Shown here piece by piece: positions 54,556 to 61,369 of a stretch of 64,000 nt of DNA. Position 1 is the first letter of the stretch. The number at the start of each line of letters is the position of its first letter. This DNA comes from Thioalkalivibrio sulfidiphilus. GTDB lineage: Bacteria; Pseudomonadota; Gammaproteobacteria; Ectothiorhodospirales; Ectothiorhodospiraceae. Location of the stretch: assembly GCF_000377945.1 (NCBI RefSeq), contig NZ_KB898921.1:1-64000 (forward strand), written 5' to 3'. Both the position numbers and the translations under genes were made by a program. Below the pieces are notes generated by a model, which did not search any database, had not been told where the DNA came from, and saw only the letters and a list, made by a program, of their open reading frames with translations.

Positions 54556-55854
54556 TCAGCCTGCATCCAGCGGGCTGCGCACGGCCAGACCGCCGCGGTT
54601 CAGCACATGGGTGTAGATCTGAGTCGTGGACACGTCCGCGTGTCCCAGCAGTTCCTGCACCGTGCGGATGTCGTAGCCGCTCTCCAGCAGATGGGTGGCG
54701 AAGCTATGGCGCAGCGTGTGGCAACTGGCCCGCTTCGCGATACCCGCCCGCCGGGCCGCCGAAACGACAGCCTTCTGCACCGCCGTCTCGTGCAGATGAT
54801 GTCGTCGCGTCGCATCACTGCGCGGATCCCTGGACAGCCGGCCACTGGGAAACACGAACTGCCAGCGCCACTCCCGGGGCGCGCTGGGATACTTGCGTGC
54901 CAGGGCATCCGGCAGCATGGCCTCGCCGTAGCCCGCGTCCAGGTCCCGCTGATGCAGCGCCCGCACCTCTCTCAAGTGACGGGCAAGCGGGCCGGCCAGG
55001 GATTCAGGCAGTGGCACGATGCGATCCTTGTCCCCCTTGCCGCGCCGCACCACGATCAAGCCCCGGTCGAACTCCAGATCCTGCACCCTCAGACGCAGTG
55101 CCTCCATGAGCCGCATGCCCGTGCCGTAGAGCAGGGAAGCGATCAGCCACTGCATGCCATCCAGTTCCGAAAGCAGTCGATTCACCTCATTGCGGGACAG
55201 CACCACCGGCAGGCGCCTCGGGCGCCGGGATCGTCTGAATGCCCCCAGATCACCCAGAGGTTGTTCGAGCACCTTGTCATAGAGGAACACCAGCTCATCC
55301 GGTGCCCGGGCGTCGAAGTGCAGGAGAAATCGGCAGACCCAGCCGAGATAAGTCTTTTCCGTGCGGATCGACATGCCCCGGGTGCGTATGCCCGAGGCCA
55401 GGCGCACGAAGGCGTCCAGGTGCTTGTGTATGAGTGGGGCAAAGCGAGTATCGCCGATACGGCCCGCATAATCCTCGGGCGTCACCGGGGCGAATTCACG
55501 TGCAGTGGTGGCGTGTTGCGCTTCGAGGGTGCGGGCCGAATCCCGCCAGAAATCCCAATCCGGCGGCACGGGCCATTCTGTGCGCACGATGCTATACAGA
55601 GTCTGTATAGCATCGACCGACTGGCGGAACTGCCAGGCCTGCAAATTGGGTTTTTGCCCCAGCCGGGCCAGGTAGTCGGAGACGTCGTTCGCCTCCAGTT
55701 CCGCCAGACGCCGGCCCGGAAAGGCACGGATTAACTGCTCCGCCCGCATCACATACCAGCGTACCGATGCGGGCTTAACGCCCTGAGAGATCAGAATATT
55801 CCGGTAAAGATCCCAAAACCGGCGTTCCTGCTCGGCGCGACTCCCTGTCGCCAT
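54556..55854 (-). CDS. intI: Integron integrase (long IntI) with apparent 30-residue internal deletion
   Basis: The 432-residue tyrosine recombinase has the catalytic residues R248 ([12 protein letters not shown]), H379 and R382 (CHTLRHSF), H405 ([10 protein letters not shown]) and Y414 (IYTHVL). The IntI-specific patch [20 protein letters not shown] is present. An extra N-terminal core-binding-like domain (about 1-150) precedes the canonical one. From [10 protein letters not shown] to RRLPVVL it is 30 residues shorter than IntI1; helices after APDE are missing and the chain resumes at [10 protein letters not shown]. It may thus be impaired. GGGAGGT precedes the ATG. It faces away from the cassettes, as in true integrons. 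Confidence 0.93.
   Translation of the reverse strand: MATGSRAEQERRFWDLYRNILISQGVKPASVRWYVMRAEQLIRAFPGRRLAELEANDVSDYLARLGQKPNLQAWQFRQSVDAIQTLYSIVRTEWPVPPDWDFWRDSARTLEAQHATTAREFAPVTPEDYAGRIGDTRFAPLIHKHLDAFVRLASGIRTRGMSIRTEKTYLGWVCRFLLHFDARAPDELVFLYDKVLEQPLGDLGAFRRSRRPRRLPVVLSRNEVNRLLSELDGMQWLIASLLYGTGMRLMEALRLRVQDLEFDRGLIVVRRGKGDKDRIVPLPESLAGPLARHLREVRALHQRDLDAGYGEAMLPDALARKYPSAPREWRWQFVFPSGRLSRDPRSDATRRHHLHETAVQKAVVSAARRAGIAKRASCHTLRHSFATHLLESGYDIRTVQELLGHADVSTTQIYTHVLNRGGLAVRSPLDAG
55587..55615. repeat. 29-bp perfect palindrome inside intI
   Basis: The arms 55587-55600 (CGATGCTATACAGA) and 55602-55615 pair perfectly around a single base. It lies in the extra N-terminal domain of the integrase. 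It does not match the LexA spacing. Confidence 0.8.
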
Positions 55855-55924
55855 AAGGCACCTCCCTGTGTGCACGAAGCTCCTGAACAGGATTCATGCT
55901 GCCGCAACGCACACCGGAGAGGCA

Positions 55925-55994
55925 AGAGTTCCGCGTACTATACGGAATCCGCATATCATCGATATGGCAGAATCCGTCTAATCAACTGTTAGCA
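55925..55994 (+). other. Putative attI recombination site
   Basis: The site lies between intI and the first cassette. The crossover core is GTTAGCA (55988-55994), which matches in inverted form the TGCTAAC that begins attC1, as expected if cassette 1 inserted here. Upstream, TTCCG/CGGAA (55929-55947) and ATATCATCGATAT are candidate integrase-binding motifs. No confident Pc promoter was found. Confidence 0.65.
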
Positions 55995-56010
55995 CTGGAA
56001 GAAATTAGGT

Positions 56011-56490
56011 ATGAAGCTATTTTGCTTTGCATCAAAGAACGTCGAGAACATCCAAATTGGCATTGACCGTCAGTTGTGGGCAGTGGGCACGCTTCTGAAT
56101 CAACAGTCGATGGCCGGGCGTATCACAAAGGCAGAAAAATACCTTCGCCCTGGTGATCTCGGGGTTCTTTACTGCAATCCCACGCATTCATTTACCACCC
56201 CATTCATTGTCCGTTCACACGCAGATCCCAATGAGGTAGTTCTGGATGTTTGGCCTGAACCATGGTGTTTGCCTTTCAAGATCGAAACCCTCGGCGATTT
56301 GTCGAGGCAAATATCGGGAGATCTCGCTGCCAAGCATTGGCCAGTTTTGAAACGAAGGCTTGAGGCGAATCACGGGCGCGGTGGAGTAAGCGCAGCCATG
56401 AACATTACCGGTACAACCGTTTTCGTTCCTGTGGAAATTACTGGCGAAGACTGGGAGGCCATCCTTGAAGATTTGGCAAAACCAAAATAG
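56011..56490 (+). CDS. Cassette 1: EVE/PUA-like protein
   Basis: The 159-residue soluble protein has KAEKYLRPGDLGVLYCNPTH followed by a beta-rich segment and LDVWPEPWCLPFKI. This layout resembles EVE/YTH-like (PUA superfamily) domains, which recognise modified nucleotides. The match is by general pattern, not a decisive motif. Its AT content is higher than that of neighbouring core genes. It occupies a cassette running from 55989 to 56558, with the stop immediately before attC1. Confidence 0.6.
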   Translation: MKLFCFASKNVENIQIGIDRQLWAVGTLLNQQSMAGRITKAEKYLRPGDLGVLYCNPTHSFTTPFIVRSHADPNEVVLDVWPEPWCLPFKIETLGDLSRQISGDLAAKHWPVLKRRLEANHGRGGVSAAMNITGTTVFVPVEITGEDWEAILEDLAKPK

Positions 56491-56564
56491 TGCTAACAAG
56501 GGGCTCCAGGCGACCCCAAAAACGCTGGCGCGTTTTCGGGTCGCCTGAGCCCAATGCGTTGGGC
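56491..56564 (+). repeat. attC1 (74 bp)
   Basis: R'' TGCTAAC (56491-56497) and R' GTTGGGC (56558-56564) flank a long imperfect stem: GGGCTC/GAGCCC then AGGCGACCC/GGGTCGCCT, with an AAAACGC/GCGTTTT apex. Crossover is between G56558 and T56559. Confidence 0.9.
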
Positions 56565-56579
56565 AACCAAGGAGAAGCA

Positions 56580-56906
56580 ATGACGTCTGCTGAAAATGAA
56601 AAAAGGAAGACTTTGGCATTAACTGCCATCAAAAACGCCTTCGGAACCGAGGAAGGTGAAGGCAACGTTAATTTGTTTGTTGAGCATCATCTTGGGGAGT
56701 TGCCACAAAGTTATTGGCAGCAGCATCTTGGTGCTAGCTCGCCAGAACCGAAGTCTGTAGTGGGGCTTCTCCAACTTCGTTCATCCTGGGGAGACAAAGG
56801 CATTGAATATTTTGACTTCAAGCTTCCTGGCGAGGTAACGGACTACGTTGTTTCGGTGCGTTTTGATGATTCAGGTAATATCGATGGCATCTCAATGGAA
56901 AGTTGA
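56580..56906 (+). CDS. Cassette 2: DUF2004-like protein
   Basis: The 108-residue soluble protein ends YFDFKLPGEVTDYVVSVRFD followed by DDSGNIDGISMES-like residues, resembling DUF2004 members. Function is unknown. AGGAG lies 7 nt before the ATG. The coding sequence is less GC-rich than core genes. The cassette spans 56559-56978. Confidence 0.65.
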   Translation: MTSAENEKRKTLALTAIKNAFGTEEGEGNVNLFVEHHLGELPQSYWQQHLGASSPEPKSVVGLLQLRSSWGDKGIEYFDFKLPGEVTDYVVSVRFDDSGNIDGISMES

Positions 56907-56915
56907 ACCGGGCAT

Positions 56916-56984
56916 GCCCAACAAGGCGCTTGTGTGGGACGCTGCACTGCGTTGCGGCTTGCGCCCCACAGCTTGTCGTTAGCC
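56916..56984 (+). repeat. attC2 (69 bp)
   Basis: R'' GCCCAAC (56916-56922) is the complement of the GTTGGGC that starts cassette 2. R' is GTTAGCC (56978-56984). The stem includes TGTGGG/CCCACA. Confidence 0.88.
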
Positions 56985-57006
56985 ACTACACGAGGGAGGA
57001 TAGGAA

Positions 57007-58008
57007 TTGGCCGTCTGGATAGTCTCAGCAGGTTCGTCCGGGCGCGACTACGCCGACGCGTTCTACAAGTTCGGCATGGCGTTCGTGGGTGGGGGCAATC
57101 AGTGCTCTGCTATGGGCCGCGTGCAAGAGGGCGATATCATTCTATTGAAGCGCGGCGTCTCTGAGTTCTTGTCCGCGGGCATCGTCGTCAACCGGAACGG
57201 CGTCGTTTCTGGCAATGGAGATAAGGACTGGCTCCGAGATTTCGATGGCTGGGACTTGCCAGCGTATTGCCACGTTGAATGGCATGTCTCGCCTCAGCCG
57301 GTACCAGCCCAAGGATTGCGGCAGGGAACTATCTACAAAAGTTCGCAACCGCAGCATCTGGCGGCGGCTCAGGCGCTGCTAGCCGGTCCCGCCGCGCCTC
57401 CTGCCTCAGAACCCGGGGCAACGGAAGCAATCGACGACGAGAAGCTCCTGTCGTACCTAATCCAAATTGGGCTTCCCGTTTCCAGCGCAGATGAGCTAAC
57501 TGAGGCGCTCCGACGCATCCGCTTGCTTGCTCACTACTACTACACCAACTGGGACTGGGCTGAGATTCGAGAGCACGAGACGCGGACTTTCCTAGTCACG
57601 CCACTGCTTCTTGCGCTGGGCTGGTCAGAACAACAGCTCAAGATCGAACTCCCCGCGCCCGGCGGCCGGGTAGACGTCGCTTGCTTTGCTGGTCCGTACT
57701 CCGGCAAGGCTGAGGACGTCGTCGCCCTGCTCGAGACCAAGGGGTTTTCGCAGGGCCTTTTCTACGCGGCCGATCAGGCGAGAGGGTACGCTACTCATTT
57801 CCCGCGATGTAAGGCGGTAATCATCACAAACGGATTCTGCTACAAGACGTTCGTCAGAGGAGACGACGGAGCCTTTCCCGCGTCACCCTCGGCGTACTTG
57901 AACTTGTTGAGACCTCGTAGCCGCTATCCATTGGATCCTGAACATGTCGGGGGAGCACTCGATGCGCTCGATTGCTTACTTCCTGCAAAGCTGTTGCGTG
58001 GTGGCTAA
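57007..58008 (+). CDS. Cassette 3: EVE-like sensor fused to PD-(D/E)XK nuclease
   Basis: The 333-residue protein has an N-terminal domain (1-115: VWIVSAGSSGRDYADAF, QEGDIILLKRG) resembling EVE-like readers of restriction enzymes, a linker and a C-terminal HsdR_N/RecB-like nuclease. Visible catalytic residues are E191, D223 (RVDVACF), E243-x-K245 (LLETKG) and the QxxxY motif Q257/Y261 (DQARGY). This suggests a modification-dependent nuclease for defence against foreign DNA. The start is TTG at 57007 with GAGGGAGGA upstream. The stop TAA lies inside attC3. It is larger than most cassette genes. Confidence 0.75.
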   Translation: MAVWIVSAGSSGRDYADAFYKFGMAFVGGGNQCSAMGRVQEGDIILLKRGVSEFLSAGIVVNRNGVVSGNGDKDWLRDFDGWDLPAYCHVEWHVSPQPVPAQGLRQGTIYKSSQPQHLAAAQALLAGPAAPPASEPGATEAIDDEKLLSYLIQIGLPVSSADELTEALRRIRLLAHYYYTNWDWAEIREHETRTFLVTPLLLALGWSEQQLKIELPAPGGRVDVACFAGPYSGKAEDVVALLETKGFSQGLFYAADQARGYATHFPRCKAVIITNGFCYKTFVRGDDGAFPASPSAYLNLLRPRSRYPLDPEHVGGALDALDCLLPAKLLRGG

Positions 58009-58062
58009 CAATGGCTTCCGGCGGACGGCGCTTCGCGCCGCCGCTGAAGCCGAGCGTTATAC
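58003..58062 (+). repeat. attC3 (60 bp)
   Basis: R'' GGCTAAC (58003-58009) is the complement of the GTTAGCC that starts cassette 3. R' is GTTATAC (58056-58062). The stem GGCTTC/GAAGCC and GGCGG/CCGCC closes around GGCGCTTCGCGCC. Confidence 0.9.
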
Positions 58063-58091
58063 GATCAAGGATGATGAGGTGACTACGTAAT

Positions 58092-58328
58092 ATGCCAACG
58101 ATGCTCAATATTGGGCCCTATCGGTTCTTTTTCTATAGTAATGAAAGAGGGGAACCGCCCCATATTCATGTGCAGAGAGAACGGTTTCTTGCTAAGTTTT
58201 GGTTAAGTCCTGTTGCGTTGGCTGGCTCGAAACGGTTTGCTTCGCACGAGCTGCGAGCAATATAGAAGCATGTTGATGAAAACAGGGAAATATTCCTGGA
58301 GGCGTGGAATGAGCACATTGGCAGTTGA
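58092..58328 (+). pseudogene. Cassette 4a: DUF4160 gene interrupted by an amber codon
   Basis: Translation gives MPTMLNIGPYRFFFYSNERG, then EPPHIHVQ, AKFWLSPV and SHELRAI, a clear DUF4160 protein. Codon 58 is TAG (58263-58265). The frame then continues KHVDENREIFLEAWNEHIGS to TGA at 58326, the expected DUF4160 C-terminus. So a single base change removed the last 20 residues. A 57-residue truncated product is possible. Confidence 0.85.
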
Positions 58329-58554
58329 AACACATCCCCTGGCTCAGAATGTCGAGTTTACAGATGATGATCTAGTTGTGTCATTGGTGGATGGGCGAAA
58401 GGTTACAGTCCCATTGGTTTGGTTTCCGCGTTTGGCTGGAGCCAAGAAAGCGCAATTAGAGAACTACGAGCTTCTGGGTGATGGCGAAGGTATCCATTGG
58501 CCGGAAATGGATGAAGATCTGAGCGTAGCCGGATTGCTACGCGGAGATCATTAG
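58309..58554 (+). CDS. Cassette 4b: DUF2442 protein
   Basis: The 81-residue protein has VEFTDDDLVVSLVDGRKVTV and VPLVWFPRL followed by IHWPEMDEDLSVAGLL, the DUF2442 pattern. It overlaps the DUF4160 frame by 20 bp, the usual arrangement of this pair. Such pairs are often suspected to be toxin-antitoxin-like, which is unproven. GGAGG is 7 nt upstream. Confidence 0.85.
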   Translation: MSTLAVETHPLAQNVEFTDDDLVVSLVDGRKVTVPLVWFPRLAGAKKAQLENYELLGDGEGIHWPEMDEDLSVAGLLRGDH

Positions 58555-58562
58555 TATTCATC

Positions 58563-58621
58563 GCATAACAAACCCATCGAGCCGACGCTAAAAATCAGCG
58601 CGGCTCATGGTGCCGTCCGGC
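58563..58621 (+). repeat. attC4 with degenerate R' core
   Basis: R'' is GCATAAC (58563-58569), one base from the complement of GTTATAC. The stem GAGCC/GGCTC is clear. The expected R' is GTCCGGC (58615-58621), one base from the GTTCGGC predicted by the R'' of attC5. Confidence 0.7.
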
Positions 58622-58665
58622 GAGAACCATTGCGGGGAATATTCGCATGAAGGAGGACAATAAAG

Positions 58666-58854
58666 ATGTCCACAAAGATCAGTAAAGACGAAGCCCACAG
58701 GCTGGTGGATCAATTGCCTGCCGATGCGACGTGGGATGACCTGATGCGTGAAATATACGTACGCGAGGCAATTGAAAAGGGGCTAAGCGACAGTATTGCA
58801 GGAAGAACAAAGGCTGTAGAAGAGGTCAGGAAAAAGTACGGATTACCTGAATGA
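58666..58854 (+). CDS. Cassette 5a: antitoxin
   Basis: The 62-residue protein (KISKDEAHRLVDQLPADATW, then DDLMREIYVREAIEKGLSDS) is the type commonly encoded just upstream of ParE-family toxins. AAGGAGG precedes the ATG. It overlaps the toxin by ATGA. It should neutralise the toxin and bind its own promoter. Confidence 0.82.
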   Translation: MSTKISKDEAHRLVDQLPADATWDDLMREIYVREAIEKGLSDSIAGRTKAVEEVRKKYGLPE

Positions 58855-59144
58855 GAGTGCATTGGACCGAAACGGCCGAGGCCCATTTGGACGCGATATA
58901 TGGGTATATTGCACAGGATTCGGAAACCTATGCTCTTCGGACGGTTGATCAGATCACAAGAAAATCCCAGCAGATCGGCGCGTTCCCCTTGTCGGGGCGT
59001 CGGGTATCAGAATACGGCATGGATCAGATAAGGGAAGTGTTCTCAGGTCCATTCAGGATTATCTACTACATTAAGGCTGATCAGATCGACGTTCTTGCTG
59101 TAATTCACGGTGCGATGAATGTATTGCGGGATGAGCAAGAATAG
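58851..59144 (+). CDS. Cassette 5b: ParE/RelE superfamily toxin
   Basis: The 97-residue protein has VHWTETAEAHLDAIYGYIAQ, PLSGRRVSEYG and RIIYYIKADQIDVLAVIHGA, characteristic of ParE-type toxins. ParE toxins inhibit gyrase; RelE toxins cut mRNA. The ParE form is likelier from the sequence. It would stabilise the cassette array against loss. Confidence 0.88.
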   Translation: MRVHWTETAEAHLDAIYGYIAQDSETYALRTVDQITRKSQQIGAFPLSGRRVSEYGMDQIREVFSGPFRIIYYIKADQIDVLAVIHGAMNVLRDEQE

Positions 59145-59149
59145 GGAAG

Positions 59150-59246
59150 GCCGAACAATCTGCTCCAGACGTCGCTTGACAGCTTTCTCCATTCGCTATC
59201 GCTCCGGTCGGTCGCCGTCATGCGCGTCTGAGCACAAGCGTTAGGC
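59150..59246 (+). repeat. attC5 (97 bp), distal end of the array
   Basis: R'' GCCGAAC (59150-59156) and R' GTTAGGC (59240-59246) flank stem GCTCCAGACG/CGTCTGAGC with an extra C in the left strand. No further R'' core (GCCTAAC) follows, so the array ends here. Confidence 0.88.
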
Positions 59247-59341
59247 GGCACATGGTGGCCCTGTGAGACCACTTGATCGAACGTACCCAGCTGGCAATTA
59301 GCCGTTTTCTCTGTGTCCTCTGCAGCTCAATCATCCGCCCT

Positions 59342-60088
59342 TCACGCCGCTGGCATCGGCAAGACCCCCTCCACCAGAAACCTTTCCACCGGCAGCACGT
59401 GCACCTGGGTCTCCGTCTCACCCAGGAAGCGCACGTGCGCGCCGTCCGTTTCGCACAGCCAGTGTTCCTGTGACCTGGGCCGGGCATCGGCCAGGGCCCT
59501 GGGGGTGAACAGGGCGACATTGATGCCCTCATCCCGCGCCGAGCGGTACTCGAAGGCCTGCACCCCCGCCTCGCGCAGGGCCGTGCCCAGTTGCTGGGTG
59601 GCGCGGTAGTCGGCGGGGTGGGTGAGTGCCACCCGGAAGGCGTCGAAGGGCGGGTCCTGGAGTCTCAGTCCCCGGCGGCTGCGGTAGGCGGCCTCGAACA
59701 CCGTGTGCCGGGTCACCAGGGCGCTGGCGGGCGGGATTGTCATGCCGTACCAGAAATAGAAGCGGTAGAAGGCGGCTTCCGCGAGCAGGGTGGGCAGGCT
59801 CAGCGAGCCGTAGAACAGGCTCGGCTCGAAGCGGCGGCCGAACCGGGAGCCGTGGCGCAGGGGCGGGTAGCGGAACGGGGTGACGAGCAGGTAGTGGCGC
59901 GGCCCTTCGGCGGGCAGGGGCGGCTTGGTGGCCTCCAGCAGGGCCTCGAGAGTGGCCTGCTCCTCCAGGGAGTCCACCAGCCGGTTGGTGGCCACCTGTT
60001 CCTGGCTTTCCACCAGGCGCAGCAGGGTGCCCTTGAGCGGGCCCGGCGCGGCGGTCTCCCGACAGGCGGACCAGATATCAGGATACAC
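59342..60088 (-). CDS. RES-domain toxin
   Basis: The 248-residue protein has a RES domain (about 70-225) with FRYPPLRHGSRFG, a conserved Glu in TLLAEAAFYRF and the RSARDEGINVALF motif carrying the conserved Ser. RES toxins degrade NAD+. The GTG start follows directly on the antitoxin stop (no gap). It is convergent with the integron array. Confidence 0.88.
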   Translation of the reverse strand: MYPDIWSACRETAAPGPLKGTLLRLVESQEQVATNRLVDSLEEQATLEALLEATKPPLPAEGPRHYLLVTPFRYPPLRHGSRFGRRFEPSLFYGSLSLPTLLAEAAFYRFYFWYGMTIPPASALVTRHTVFEAAYRSRRGLRLQDPPFDAFRVALTHPADYRATQQLGTALREAGVQAFEYRSARDEGINVALFTPRALADARPRSQEHWLCETDGAHVRFLGETETQVHVLPVERFLVEGVLPMPAA

Positions 60089-60463
60089 TCAGACTTTGCC
60101 TCGCATGGCGTCGAGGTATTCTGTCACTCTGACCAGACCCTGGGCCGTGAGCACCTGCTCGGCCGGGACGCCGCCGGTGTGGTGGTTGGCCGTGTGCATC
60201 CAGTGGCGCAGCTGTTCGGGGTCGCCGCCCACCAGCACGAACAGGGCCCGGTAGCAGCGCACCAGCAGCAGCGCCAGTTCCCCGGCCTTGCTGTCGGGAT
60301 CGATCTGGCCCCGGGTGAGGGTGCTGCGGTCCTTCCCGATCACCTGGCCCAGGGCGGCGCGGTTGAGTCCCAGTTCCTTGCCGGCATTGAGAAACGCCTT
60401 GGTGAGCACTTGGGCGGGATCTGTGCGGGTCGCGGTGGCAAGCTGGCTCATGGCAGCCTCCAA
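60089..60463 (-). CDS. Xre/MbcA/ParS-type antitoxin of the RES toxin
   Basis: The 124-residue protein has an N-terminal helix-turn-helix (about 20-60: AFLNAGKELGLNRAALGQVI) and a C-terminal MbcA/ParS toxin-binding domain (HWMHTANHHTGGVPAEQVLT). Antitoxin-first order with zero spacing is typical. A second Met four codons in is an alternative start. It is divergent from the phosphoesterase with a 34-bp gap where the operator should lie. Confidence 0.88.
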   Translation of the reverse strand: MEAAMSQLATATRTDPAQVLTKAFLNAGKELGLNRAALGQVIGKDRSTLTRGQIDPDSKAGELALLLVRCYRALFVLVGGDPEQLRHWMHTANHHTGGVPAEQVLTAQGLVRVTEYLDAMRGKV

Positions 60464-60497
60464 ACATGATGCATATGCACATTATTAGACTATAAAA

Positions 60498-61184
60498 ATG
60501 CGAATGCAACGAATCATCTTTTACGGAGATCCCCACGGGGACTTCTCTGGCCTGATCCGGGCCGCCGAGGCCCGGCGACCGGAGGCGGTGGTGATCCTGG
60601 GGGATTTGGGCCTGGCGGAGGCCTCCCTGGACCGGGTGCTGGCGCCGCTGGTGGAGGCGGGCATCCAGGTGGCCTGGGTGCACGGCAACCATGAATCCGA
60701 CTCGGTCCGGGAACATGACCACGCCTTCCTGTGCCGGCTGGGGAATCTCAATCTCCATGGCCGGGTGATGGAGGTGGGCGGCCTGCGCATGGCGGGCCTG
60801 GGCGGGGTGTTCCGGGGCAAGGTCTGGTATCCGGGCACCGAGCCGGTGTTCCGCACCCGCAGTGCCCACCTGGCCAGCTTCCCGAAACGGGACCACTGGC
60901 GGGCGGGTTTGCCGCTTCGCCACCGCACCACCATCTACCCCGAGGACCTGGACCTTCTCGCCAGCCTGGAGGCTGACGTGCTGGTGTGTCACGAGGCGCC
61001 CGGCTGCCATCCCCACGGATTCGGCGTGATCGACGAACTGGCCCGCGCCATGGGTGCGGGGCTGATCGTGCACGGCCACCAGCATGTGGACTACGAGGAC
61101 AGCATCGGCGGGGTGCGGGTGCGTGGTGTGGCCGAGGCCACCGCGGTGATCATGGATGAGGCGATGCGTTTCGAGGCCTGTTGA
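60498..61184 (+). CDS. Calcineurin-like metallophosphoesterase
   Basis: The 228-residue protein has the dimetal motifs GDPHGD, ILGDLGL, VHGNHES, VCHEAPG and VHGHQHVDY in the canonical order. The substrate is unknown. Its 34-bp divergent spacing from the antitoxin means it may be under control of the RES/Xre regulator. It may thus be a third part of that module; this is inference. Confidence 0.88.
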   Translation: MRMQRIIFYGDPHGDFSGLIRAAEARRPEAVVILGDLGLAEASLDRVLAPLVEAGIQVAWVHGNHESDSVREHDHAFLCRLGNLNLHGRVMEVGGLRMAGLGGVFRGKVWYPGTEPVFRTRSAHLASFPKRDHWRAGLPLRHRTTIYPEDLDLLASLEADVLVCHEAPGCHPHGFGVIDELARAMGAGLIVHGHQHVDYEDSIGGVRVRGVAEATAVIMDEAMRFEAC

Positions 61185-61203
61185 ATGGCAAGTGCTTTGG
61201 AAT

Positions 61204-61333
61204 GGACAGGATGTACAGGATGAAAACATGATTTACAGGATTTAATTGAATGCGTTTTATCCTGTTCATCCTGTCCAAAGATTTTGATCGTGACCTTCTC
61301 TCCTGACTCCAAAAAATCCTGTTCATCCTGTCC
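61204..61333. repeat. Inverted repeat of GACAGGAT/ACAGGAT units
   Basis: Left arm GGACAGGATGTACAGGAT (61204-61221) pairs with 61259-61276 (one mismatch) and with a second copy at 61316-61333. The flanking genes are convergent. Confidence 0.85.
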
Positions 61334-61369
61334 CTTCGAGTTATCCGGCCTCGCCGAGGAACTCGGCTT

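Noticed and set aside
55600-55616. Possible LexA box in the intI palindrome
   Set aside because: The CTGT/ACAG halves are in the wrong order and spacing for a LexA site, and it lies far inside the gene.
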